In this document: positions 1-5,955 of the stretch, in pieces
How positions within the stretch are numbered: the first letter of the stretch is position 1
Layout: every line of letters starts with the position of its first letter
Assembly: GCA_903879875.1 (NCBI GenBank)
Contig: CAIRNC010000188.1
Location: 1 to 6,819 of the forward strand
Direction: 5' to 3'
Length of the DNA stretch: 6,819 nucleotides
DNA from: an uncultured Bacteroidota bacterium
Lineage (GTDB): Bacteria > Bacteroidota > Bacteroidia > Flavobacteriales > Flavobacteriaceae
Program-made: the position numbers and the translations under genes
Notes under the pieces: model-generated
What the model was told of the DNA's origin: nothing
Seen by the model: only the letters and a program-made list of their open reading frames with translations
Databases searched by the model: none

Positions 1-146
1 AAATAAATGTGCCTGATGAAGAGATTGCATCAACAAAAAAAGAAGTAAATACTTTTGAAAATAAGCCTATTTTATCCAGTGAAGTAAGTATTGATAAAAT
101 AGTAATCTTTTACAGTAATGGCAAATTTGTTTCCTATTGCCCGTAG
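1..146 (+). CDS. 3' end of an unrecognised protein gene (partial at the left edge)
   Basis: Reading from base 3 on the plus strand gives 47 codons without a stop, closing with TAG at 144-146. The start lies outside the window. The visible tail is hydrophilic and lysine/glutamate-rich, then turns into a short beta-like segment (IDKIVIFYSNGKFVSYCP) at the very C-terminus. I do not recognise the family and assign no function. No signal peptide or membrane segment can be judged from this end. The gene converges on the minus-strand acyltransferase, whose stop begins 5 bp further on, so the two genes face each other tail to tail with almost no spacer. An open frame of 47 codons in AT-rich DNA and the tidy convergent junction support a real gene, but the evidence is limited. 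Confidence 0.6.
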   Translation, partial: INVPDEEIASTKKEVNTFENKPILSSEVSIDKIVIFYSNGKFVSYCP

Positions 147-151
147 TTTAT

Positions 152-709
152 TTAACAAGAAACTTCATAACTGTTTTCAGGAATTTTTCCTTTTACATTT
201 ACAAAATGACTTTCTAAAATCTTCATATCATCTTCAATATTTCCAGAAGGAAAAAGAGGTTTTCCTATAGCGACTTGTTTTTTACCAAAATCAAACGCAA
301 CAGGTAGAATTGGAACATTTGCTTTTAATGCTATATAATAAAATCCTGTTTTAAGTTCTGTAACTTTTTTTCGAGTGCCTTCAGGCGCAATCGCCAAACG
401 AAATACTTTTCTCCTTTTAAAAATCTCAGCAATAGCATCCACTTTATTCAACCCACCAGACCTGTCTAAAGGTTCGCCTCCCATGTACTTGAAGTAAAAT
501 CCAAATGGAAAGGAGAACAATTCTTTTTTAGCGACATAATTCATCTCTAATTGAGTAATTCCTCTGGTGAAAATGCCTAAATAAAAATCATGCCAACTGG
601 TATGCGGTAGCACCATCATAACACATTTTTCTAAATTTTGGTCAATCTCGCCTACTATTTTCCAACCCATTAGGCGGTAAAATATAAATTTGTAGATGCT
701 TTTTTTCAT
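152..709 (-). CDS. PlsC/LPLAT-family 1-acyl-glycerol-3-phosphate acyltransferase-like protein
   Basis: This 185-residue protein carries the motifs of the lysophospholipid acyltransferase family, which moves an acyl chain from acyl-ACP or acyl-CoA to a lysophospholipid at the membrane. The catalytic HX4D motif is seen as HTSWHD (residues 36-41). The second block is GGEPLDRSGG (77-86), with Arg83 in the expected place. The phosphate-binding EGTR block is at 110-113, followed by the hydrophobic VPILPVAF block at 132-139. The order and spacing are normal, so the enzyme looks intact. It is shorter than typical PlsC (about 240 residues) and lacks clear N-terminal membrane helices; it probably associates peripherally with the inner membrane. 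The start is an ATG at 707-709, just before a plausible amphipathic N-terminus. The exact acceptor cannot be read from sequence: phosphatidic acid synthesis is the default, with ornithine-lipid or other aminolipid acylation as alternatives. It appears to be transcribed alone, because a terminator precedes it. Confidence 0.88.
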   Translation of the reverse strand: MKKSIYKFIFYRLMGWKIVGEIDQNLEKCVMMVLPHTSWHDFYLGIFTRGITQLEMNYVAKKELFSFPFGFYFKYMGGEPLDRSGGLNKVDAIAEIFKRRKVFRLAIAPEGTRKKVTELKTGFYYIALKANVPILPVAFDFGKKQVAIGKPLFPSGNIEDDMKILESHFVNVKGKIPENSYEVSC

Positions 710-723
710 TTTGAATTATGTAA

Positions 724-731
724 CAAAGTTA
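724..731 (-). promoter_or_regulatory. possible Bacteroidota -7 promoter box for the acyltransferase
   Basis: On the minus strand these bases read TAACTTTG, an exact match to the TAnnTTTG -7 element of Bacteroidota housekeeping promoters. It lies 14 bases before the ATG and downstream of the preceding gene's terminator. A TTG occurs further upstream (CAA on plus at 745-747), but the 13-base spacing is shorter than the usual 17-23, and the leader would be very short. The call is therefore tentative. Confidence 0.35.
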
Positions 732-791
732 GTTTGATAAAATTCAAAATAACCATTTCGTGTTTTGCAGCAAAATTCATTAAAGTTTTTC

Positions 792-822
792 AAAAACAAA
801 AATTATTTTAATTTTTGTTTTT
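792..822 (-). terminator. all-A/T hairpin terminator after the type B T9SS gene
   Basis: A perfect 14-bp inverted repeat, AAAAACAAAAATTA (792-805) against its complement (809-822), is separated by a 3-base TTT loop. It begins 14 bases past the stop codon of the 1016-residue gene. On the minus-strand transcript the 3' arm ends in UUUUUGUUUUU, which supplies the U-rich tract. The stem has only one G-C pair but is long and perfect. It would separate the secreted-protein gene from the downstream acyltransferase. The element is nearly symmetrical, so it could also act on plus-strand transcription. Confidence 0.75.
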
Positions 823-836
823 AAGCATAAGTGATA

Positions 837-3800
837 TTATCTTTTCAATGTAAAATGGGATTTGAAAATTTTAGTAGTGCCTTGCTCTAAATATTCAATT
901 GTAAACCAATAATCATCCGCAGGTAGGTTTTTACTATTAAATGTACCATCCCAACCCAAATCGATTGGTCTCAATTGTTTTAATACTTTACCATAACGGT
1001 CTATAATAGTAATTTTTGCTTTCGAATTCGCACTTTTGATATTCCAAGTATCATTAATTCCATCATTATTTGGTGTGAAAAAACGCGGATAATCAACAAT
1101 AGTAATGGTGTTGAATAAATGAGTACAGTTGCTATCGTCAATAACCGTAATCGTATGAATGCCTGAAGTTACCGAATTGAAAACATTTGAACTTTGAAAA
1201 CTACCATAATCCAATTGGTATAAAAATGGCCCTTGACCACCTGTAACATTTACCAAAATGGTTGCATTTTCACTAAATGCTTCCGTTTGCAATACTGAAA
1301 TTGATTGTCCTGGCAAGGTTTCAATTACTGTAACTTCTACTAAACCTGAAGAACAACCCGAGGCTGTATCAGTTACTATCACTCCATAAACGCCTAATAC
1401 ATTTGCTTGGTATATACTACTATTCACTGTTGGAAGTAAAATTCCATTGCGATACCAAACAAAACTATTTGTATTTGCGTTTAGCTGCGTATCTATACTA
1501 TAAGGCTGAATTGCAGTAAGAGTTGTCTGATCCAAACAAATTGCACCATCTACTATACTTGGAATCGGAAGGGCATTAACCGTTATAGGTATTGAAATTG
1601 GTGTTCCCGAACAATTATTCAATATTGGTGTAACATTATAAATTGCGGTTCCCGTTGCACCAGTTGTTGTTTGAAGTTGCTGATTTATGGAATTTCCAAT
1701 GCCAGCAATTGCACCTGTTGTTCCATTTTGAACCACTGTCCATGAAAAGTTGATACCAGCGCTGTTAGATGACAGCACAATTGAAGAAGTAGAACCGGAA
1801 CAAAAAGTAGTATTTCCAGTATAGGTAACTGTAGGAGAATTATTTATGGCTATTGAAACCGTACTTCCATTTAACAATTGACTACAAGTTGGCAGTGTAT
1901 TTGTCGAAATATTCAAAAACGAATAATTACTATTTGAAAATAAATTAGATGTATTAATTGTGCCTAAACCTGATGCGTCAATACTGTAAGTCTGATTTGA
2001 TCCGTTATCAATTGTATACGTTAATGTCGAATTTGGAGTTCCAGTAATCGAAATTTGTGCCGAACTTCCTGAACAAATACTTGTTGAACCAGTAATGTTT
2101 GCTGTTGGCAAAGCATTTACTTTAATCAAAATGGAATCTGATAATGATTTTGTACAAATAGAAGTACCTTGTGATGCAACTTGAACCAATGTATAAGTAG
2201 TGTCGGTATAAAGTAATGTCGAATTTAAGGTTACGGTTCCAGAAGCATCAAATGTAAGTGTTTGGTTTACACCATTATTTATATTGTAAGTCAATTCTGA
2301 ATTTGGAGTGCCACTAAATGTAACCGGTGTAATACTTCCTGAACAAATGGTTGTTGCTCCCAAAATAGATGCCGTAAGCGATTGAAATACAGTTATTGGA
2401 ATTACATCCGTTAGATTTTTATTACAAATAGTTGTGCCGTAATTTACAGATATTGATGAAAAAGTATAACTACTTGATACATTTAAAAGTGGTGTTGTAA
2501 TTACAGCTGTGCCCGTTGTGCCTAATGAAATAGTTTGATTTGCTCCCCCATCAACCGTATAAGATACAATTGCATTAGGCGTGCCATTGATTGATATTGT
2601 TGTTGAAGTTCCTGAACAAATAGATAAGGCCGCTGCTGAAATATTTGCATTTAGTTGTGGTAAAATAGTGAGCGAAACAGGGGTTCTATTGACACTTTTG
2701 CAATTACTACTTACTGAAAAGGACTCAGCATAAAAAGTGCCTGCTAAGGTTGGCGTATAAAATGGGGAATTTGATTGCACTAAATTTCCTCCCGTAGAAG
2801 CATCATACCAATTGACACCTTCACCAGAATTTGTAGTTACCGCTAAATTTGGAATAGGATCATTAAAACAAATCGTTTTGTCACCTCCAGTTTGCGGAGC
2901 TAAAGGGGAATCGAATACAAAATCAAACTCTTCTGAAATTGTCGAACAATAGCTGTTGTTCAGATTCGCAATATCTTGTGCTACTTTTGCTCTGTAATGC
3001 CTGTTTGTAGTGATTCCAGGTGTTGTATAAGTACTTGAATTTGCACCAGTAATTGATGTCCAATTGATTCCATCAAAACTTTCTTGCCATTGATACACAT
3101 GAGTTGTTGTTCCTGATGTTACAGCATTTAATATACTATTAATTGGCCCTGAATTTTGACAAACAGTATATATATTTCCTGTAGTTAAAGGGCTAGTTAC
3201 AGTTGTAAAATCGCCACAGGAGCGAAACATAATGTCATCAATTGCCAAATCGTTTCCACAACCACCTGTGCCGTTATTTTTCATTTTTAAAACAACGGAG
3301 GTTTGTGAAGTTGTGGTAAAAACCAATCCAAACTGAGTCCAAATTGGAATTGAAGTTCCATTAATATTCCCTGTATCACCTGATTTTAACAATATCGTTT
3401 CGGTAGCGTCCCAAATTTCAAATTTAATATTAACTGGAATTCCTGTGCCAGAGCAACCGTTTGAATTTGAATTGTAAATATTGATTGCCCAAGCTGTGAA
3501 CTCAAAAGTAGTATTAATACACAAGCCACTTACAATTTTTTTATAAAACTCACCAGAAACATTGCTTGCGTTAACAATTAATGATTTTCCATTGATTCCG
3601 TCAACTTCAGTATCTGGAGTATGGTCTAAAGAATAGAGCCAGTTTCCAGCTATTAAATTGGTTCGATAAAACAAAGTATATTGACCATCTTGGGGGAAAC
3701 CGCTAGAAACATAAGCATAATTTGTAGTACCAAAAGGCAACGCTGGACCATAATTTGTACCACTTCCAAAATTTTCTTTAAAAACAGGATCTCCTTTACT

Positions 3801-3887
3801 TCCGGTGCAAAATCCCAATTGTCCATAAGAGATTGCTTGAGTTAAAAAAAATAATGATACGGCTATAAATTGATATTTAATTTTCAT
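837..3887 (-). CDS. secreted multidomain Ig/PKD-like protein with T9SS type B (CHU_C) sorting domain
   Basis: This 1016-residue protein is probably exported by Sec, passed across the outer membrane by T9SS, and held on the cell surface or released. A Sec signal peptide covers about residues 1-22 (hydrophobic core IAVSLFFLTQAIS). Residues about 30-225 form a jelly-roll-like N-terminal domain ending in DLAIDDIMFRSCG. Ig-like modules follow at about 226-330 and 331-408. Three tandem modules of about 91 residues lie at 411-684, then a PKD-like module (685-772) and another Ig-like module (773-856). A SprB-repeat-like segment lies near 870-925 (VTGGQGPFLYQLDYGSFQSS). The C-terminal CHU_C domain, about 933-1016, has the hallmark FFTPNNDGINDTWN and GWDGTFNSKNLPADDYWF. 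Each Ig-like module has two cysteines 56-71 residues apart, suggesting disulfides. The start is the ATG immediately before the signal peptide. No catalytic domain is seen. An adhesin or gliding-related surface role is inferred from this architecture, not shown. Confidence 0.9.
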   Translation of the reverse strand: MKIKYQFIAVSLFFLTQAISYGQLGFCTGSKGDPVFKENFGSGTNYGPALPFGTTNYAYVSSGFPQDGQYTLFYRTNLIAGNWLYSLDHTPDTEVDGINGKSLIVNASNVSGEFYKKIVSGLCINTTFEFTAWAINIYNSNSNGCSGTGIPVNIKFEIWDATETILLKSGDTGNINGTSIPIWTQFGLVFTTTSQTSVVLKMKNNGTGGCGNDLAIDDIMFRSCGDFTTVTSPLTTGNIYTVCQNSGPINSILNAVTSGTTTHVYQWQESFDGINWTSITGANSSTYTTPGITTNRHYRAKVAQDIANLNNSYCSTISEEFDFVFDSPLAPQTGGDKTICFNDPIPNLAVTTNSGEGVNWYDASTGGNLVQSNSPFYTPTLAGTFYAESFSVSSNCKSVNRTPVSLTILPQLNANISAAALSICSGTSTTISINGTPNAIVSYTVDGGANQTISLGTTGTAVITTPLLNVSSSYTFSSISVNYGTTICNKNLTDVIPITVFQSLTASILGATTICSGSITPVTFSGTPNSELTYNINNGVNQTLTFDASGTVTLNSTLLYTDTTYTLVQVASQGTSICTKSLSDSILIKVNALPTANITGSTSICSGSSAQISITGTPNSTLTYTIDNGSNQTYSIDASGLGTINTSNLFSNSNYSFLNISTNTLPTCSQLLNGSTVSIAINNSPTVTYTGNTTFCSGSTSSIVLSSNSAGINFSWTVVQNGTTGAIAGIGNSINQQLQTTTGATGTAIYNVTPILNNCSGTPISIPITVNALPIPSIVDGAICLDQTTLTAIQPYSIDTQLNANTNSFVWYRNGILLPTVNSSIYQANVLGVYGVIVTDTASGCSSGLVEVTVIETLPGQSISVLQTEAFSENATILVNVTGGQGPFLYQLDYGSFQSSNVFNSVTSGIHTITVIDDSNCTHLFNTITIVDYPRFFTPNNDGINDTWNIKSANSKAKITIIDRYGKVLKQLRPIDLGWDGTFNSKNLPADDYWFTIEYLEQGTTKIFKSHFTLKR
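1836..2657 (-). repeat. three tandem ~91-residue Ig-like repeats inside the type B T9SS protein
   Basis: Residues 411-684 hold three diverged copies of one module, each with ICSG, then GTPN, then NQT, then a second cysteine. The ICSG cysteines are at 424, 515 and 605, and the second cysteines at 488, 578 and 668. Spacing is thus 90-91 residues throughout. The DNA shows the same period: a 15-base block around TTCCTGAACAAAT recurs at 2064-2078, 2334-2348 and 2607-2621 (270 and 273 bp apart). The following PKD-like module keeps the phase (FCSG with Cys696, then Cys759) but lacks GTPN. Confidence 0.85.
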
Positions 3888-4032
3888 TGAAAGTTTAAAA
3901 AAATAGTTTTAGAACAATTATTTCTATTAAAATAATGTTTTTTAGCAACACTGTTTTTTCCAATCTAATTCTAATTTACATCGAATTGTAAACTTGGAAT
4001 TAAAACTTAAAAAAAACTGTATGCTACTTATA

Positions 4033-4040
4033 CAAAGTTA
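4033..4040 (-). promoter_or_regulatory. possible Bacteroidota -7 promoter box for the type B T9SS gene
   Basis: The minus strand reads TAACTTTG, matching TAnnTTTG, and is identical to the box before the acyltransferase. It would start a transcript about 140 bases before the ATG at 3887. A TTG lies upstream (CAA on plus at 4054-4056), but again only 13 bases away, shorter than the usual spacing. A TGTAT-N7-ATACA inverted repeat (4018-4034) overlaps the downstream edge, where an operator could sit. The call is tentative. Confidence 0.35.
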
Positions 4041-4075
4041 CAAGACAATTAAACAATTACTAAAAATATTTTTAA

Positions 4076-4089
4076 ATAAAAACTATACA
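4076..4089 (-). repeat. 14-bp motif copy shared by both cargo-gene upstream regions
   Basis: The minus strand reads TGTATAGTTTTTAT, 189 bases before the type B gene start. The same 14 bases occur on the same strand at 5695-5708, upstream of the type A gene. A near-copy lies inverted at 4199-4212. Confidence 0.4.
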
Positions 4090-4198
4090 GCAAATAAAGT
4101 TGAAACAAAGCATATTAATTACCATTGAAGCCTTATTTGCAAAAACACGAATAATAAAATCTCCTTTAATTGCAAAATAAATTCAAATGTAGAGGAAA

Positions 4199-4217
4199 TG
4201 TATAGTATTTATATACA
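4199..4217 (+). repeat. interrupted palindrome TGTATA-N7-TATACA containing a near-copy of the 14-bp motif
   Basis: TGTATA (4199-4204) and TATACA (4212-4217) are perfect inverted arms around 7 bases, a shape typical of a dimeric regulator site. The first 14 bases, TGTATAGTATTTAT, differ by one base from the motif found on the minus strand at 4076-4089 and 5695-5708. In such AT-rich DNA, chance is a serious alternative. Confidence 0.35.
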
Positions 4218-4355
4218 AAAACAATGCTTTAATACACAGTTAAAGTCTTGAAATGAAACAAGAATTCAATTGACAAATTATGAAATCTGTTAAAACAGTA
4301 ATTAAAACCAATTAAAATTTTATAATTTATCTGTTAACAAAAGTTTATATTTGAA

Positions 4356-5639
4356 CTACTCTTTTACGAATTTTGATAATGATTCCTTGCCATCAATAGT
4401 CGTTTTGACCATATAAATTCCATTTTTAAATGCTCCAATCTGGAATGTTGTTGCATTTGAATTTGGGTATTTAGAAATAAGTTCTTGACCTAATAAATTG
4501 CAAATTGCTACTTTTTGAATTTCGCCAATAGTTTCAATGGTTATTTCGTGTGAAGCTGGGTTTGGATACATTTTAAATTCAGAAACAGTAACTGATGGTA
4601 CTGATAAAGATTGCGAAAAAGAGACATCGTCAAAATAGTAGGTTGAGTTTTGTCCGCCATCGCCTTGATTACCAAAGTCAAAGAAAAAAACAATTTTGTT
4701 ATCATTATTATTAACCGGTGGGAATAAAGTAGGCGAATTATAATCAAATGTTAATTCTTCCCAAGCATTTGCTGTTGTAATAGTTACTTCTGTTTCAAAA
4801 GCGCCATTATCAAAATCTATAGGGCTGCCTTCAAATTTCAACAACAATTTTTTTCCAGCAATTGGTGACCAAACTTTAACTTTTACAATTTTATTGTTTG
4901 AAAAATCTATAGGCCCAGCCATTTGAATGACACTTCCTCCATAATTTTCACCTGGATTTTTGATTAATCGCACAACTGTTGCACTTGGATTAATTGCATC
5001 TGGATAGGGATTTGCCATTATTGTAGTTGCCCCTCCTCCAAAATCGGTAAATGGATACGCTATTGAAGTTGATTCAAAATGTAATGGTAAAACGGGCAAA
5101 TCTAAAATTGGCCCAGTACCGGCTGATTGTGTGACATCATCAAACAAATATGTAGAATTGGCACTTCCATCGCCTTGATTTCCAAAATTAAACATAAAGA
5201 CAATTTGATTGTTTAAATTATTTACAGCATCATTCGAAAAATCAAAAGTCAATTCTTCCCATACATTAGCTGTTGTAACCGGAGCCGATAATTTTTGAAA
5301 AGTAAATGAGCCTGTTCCTTCAAATTTAAGCATCAGTTGAATTCCTGCAACAGGAGAGAAAACTTTTACTTTTATCACTCTTTGAGTAGTAAAATCAATT
5401 GGATTTGCCATTGTTATTTTACTTCCAGCCCAAACGGCGCCTGCACCTTTTACCATTTGCATTACTGTAGCACTTGTATTTATACCTGAAATTTGTGGAT
5501 TTGCAATTTTTGTAGCAACTCCCCCATCGAAATCTGTAAATGAATAGTTTATAGTTGTCGATTCAAAATCTAAAGGTAAAGTCTGAGCAAAACCTAATGA
5601 AAAGGCAAGCAAGAAAGCAAATAAAGTAATTTTTCTCAT
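4356..5639 (-). CDS. secreted two-domain protein with T9SS type A sorting domain; possible carbohydrate-binding
   Basis: This 427-residue protein has a clear Sec signal peptide (MRKITLFAFLLAFSLGFAQ, residues 1-19). Two copies of one domain follow, about 21-171 and 184-342. Each opens with LPLxFES, continues through FTDFxGG, ATVxxxxK, IDF, KVKVxSPxAG and LxLKFEG, then AxxWEELTFD, and closes with FGNQGDG and YxFDDV. The C-terminus, about 353-427, is a Por-secretion-type (type A) sorting domain, seen in FKMYPNPASHEITIE, the LLGQEL segment and NGIYMVK. The protein is therefore likely exported by T9SS and attached to or shed from the surface. No catalytic motif is visible. The beta-rich pattern and the WEELTFDF/FDDV elements resemble jelly-roll ligand-binding modules found beside GH16-type laminarinases, so glycan binding is plausible but inferred. 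The ATG at 5637-5639 directly precedes the signal peptide. The stop is TAG. Confidence 0.9.
   Translation of the reverse strand: MRKITLFAFLLAFSLGFAQTLPLDFESTTINYSFTDFDGGVATKIANPQISGINTSATVMQMVKGAGAVWAGSKITMANPIDFTTQRVIKVKVFSPVAGIQLMLKFEGTGSFTFQKLSAPVTTANVWEELTFDFSNDAVNNLNNQIVFMFNFGNQGDGSANSTYLFDDVTQSAGTGPILDLPVLPLHFESTSIAYPFTDFGGGATTIMANPYPDAINPSATVVRLIKNPGENYGGSVIQMAGPIDFSNNKIVKVKVWSPIAGKKLLLKFEGSPIDFDNGAFETEVTITTANAWEELTFDYNSPTLFPPVNNNDNKIVFFFDFGNQGDGGQNSTYYFDDVSFSQSLSVPSVTVSEFKMYPNPASHEITIETIGEIQKVAICNLLGQELISKYPNSNATTFQIGAFKNGIYMVKTTIDGKESLSKFVKE
4614..5579 (-). repeat. internal domain duplication in the type A T9SS protein
   Basis: Residues 21-171 (bases 5127-5579) and 184-342 (bases 4614-5090) are diverged copies of one domain. 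Paired landmarks include LPLDFES/LPLHFES, MANPIDF/MAGPIDF, KVKVFSPVAG/KVKVWSPIAG, WEELTFDF/WEELTFDY, NFGNQGDG/DFGNQGDG and YLFDDV/YYFDDV. The second copy is longer between the WEELTFD and FGNQGDG blocks. Glycine- and aspartate-rich loops and aromatic positions are the best conserved, as expected for a ligand- or calcium-binding face. Confidence 0.88.
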
Positions 5640-5648
5640 GTTTTTTTT

Positions 5649-5680
5649 TTCAAAAATAAATAACTGTACTTATTTTTGAA
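5649..5680. promoter_or_regulatory. 11-bp perfect inverted repeat abutting the type A gene start, with -7-like boxes in both arms
   Basis: TTCAAAAATAA (5649-5659) and its exact complement (5670-5680) flank 10 bases. On the minus strand the left arm contains TATTTTTG (5651-5658), a match to TAnnTTTG, 11 bases before the ATG; the right arm contains the same box on the plus strand. No TTG sits 17-23 bases upstream of either. It may be an operator or leader hairpin rather than a promoter. Confidence 0.4.
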
Positions 5681-5694
5681 GAAATTAATGATAT

Positions 5695-5708
5695 ATAAAA
5701 ACTATACA
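5695..5708 (-). repeat. 14-bp motif copy upstream of the type A T9SS gene
   Basis: The minus strand reads TGTATAGTTTTTAT, 56 bases before the ATG at 5639. It is identical to 4076-4089, upstream of the next cargo gene on the same strand. A shared regulator site is possible but unproven. Confidence 0.4.
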
Positions 5709-5722
5709 AATAGATAAAAAGC

Positions 5723-5737
5723 TAAATGAATCATTTA
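5723..5737. promoter_or_regulatory. 15-bp palindrome, operator-like
   Basis: TAAATGA and TCATTTA are perfect 7-bp arms around one A. The site lies 84 bases upstream of the type A gene's start codon, a suitable distance for an activator or repressor site. No regulator can be named. Confidence 0.3.
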
Positions 5738-5828
5738 AACTTGAAATTTTCCCACTTTTAAGTAAGAATTATCTAAATTGTAAGACTTGGTTTAAATAAA
5801 ATATGACTGTTCGTTAAGTAGTTCAAAT

Positions 5829-5924
5829 GCTAAAAATGGAACACTGATAACACTGATTGATCGGATTTTATCATAATTTTAAAATTATAATCCGTGTTAA
5901 TCTGTGAAATCTGTGGCTAAAAAT
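5829..5924. repeat. modular palindromic intergenic repeat with 9-bp units
   Basis: The left arm contains AACACTGAT twice in tandem (5840-5848, 5849-5857) and ends in CGGATT (5862-5867). The right arm starts with AATCCG (5889-5894) and continues with AATCTGTGA (5899-5907) and AATCTGTGG (5908-5916). The arms are imperfect reverse complements, rich in CACWGAT/ATCWGTG. Between them lies a perfect 16-bp palindrome, ATAATTTTAAAATTAT (5873-5888). The whole is bracketed by direct repeats of GCTAAAAAT (5829-5837, 5916-5924). From memory, phrases like the right arm recur between genes in flavobacterial genomes, but I cannot check this. Lying 31 bases past the Gre-like gene's stop, it may also act as its terminator. 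Confidence 0.65.
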
Positions 5925-5955
5925 AAAGTGTTGGTAAAAGTTAAGGATAGTCAAA

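Larger units (their letters stand above)
3888..4355. other. 468-bp non-coding spacer between the two T9SS cargo genes
   Basis: No open frame of coding character is visible on either strand; the DNA is very AT-rich with many stops in all frames. Visible structure includes a possible -7 box at 4033-4040, a TGTAT-N7-ATACA inverted repeat at 4018-4034, and copies of a 14-bp motif at 4076-4089 and 4199-4212. A nested inverted repeat lies at 3958-3999 (TTCCAA/TTGGAA outside, TTTACA/TGTAAA inside). A small CTGTT-AA-AACAG hairpin lies at 4287-4298. No convincing terminator follows the 427-residue gene. The spacer probably holds the promoter and a leader of roughly 140 bases for the type B gene. Confidence 0.6.
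5640..5955. other. 316-bp non-coding spacer upstream of the type A T9SS gene
   Basis: No coding frame is apparent. From left to right the spacer holds a T-tract next to the start codon and an 11-bp inverted repeat (5649-5680). A copy of the 14-bp motif is at 5695-5708 and a 15-bp palindrome at 5723-5737. After about 90 bases with nothing recognisable, a modular palindromic element spans 5829-5924. The right part lies just past the Gre-like gene's stop and may terminate that operon; the left part should hold the promoter of the type A gene. Confidence 0.6.

Noticed and set aside
1836..2657. Evenly spaced short DNA repeats that might suggest a CRISPR array
   Set aside because: Their 270/273-bp spacing is in frame and follows the 90-91-residue protein modules, and the intervening DNA is itself homologous coding sequence.
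4287..4298. CTGTT-AA-AACAG hairpin as a terminator for the 427-residue gene
   Set aside because: A 5-bp stem with a 2-base loop and no adjacent T-tract, 57 bases past the stop, is too weak to call.
4313..4322. TAAAATTTTA palindrome as a terminator for the 427-residue gene
   Set aside because: Five A/T pairs with no loop cannot form a stable hairpin, and such palindromes are expected by chance in this composition.
4541..4747. A 68-residue minus-strand open frame starting at a TTG
   Set aside because: It lies wholly inside the 427-residue T9SS gene in another frame on the same strand; the host frame has a signal peptide, repeated domains and a sorting domain, so this is a shadow.
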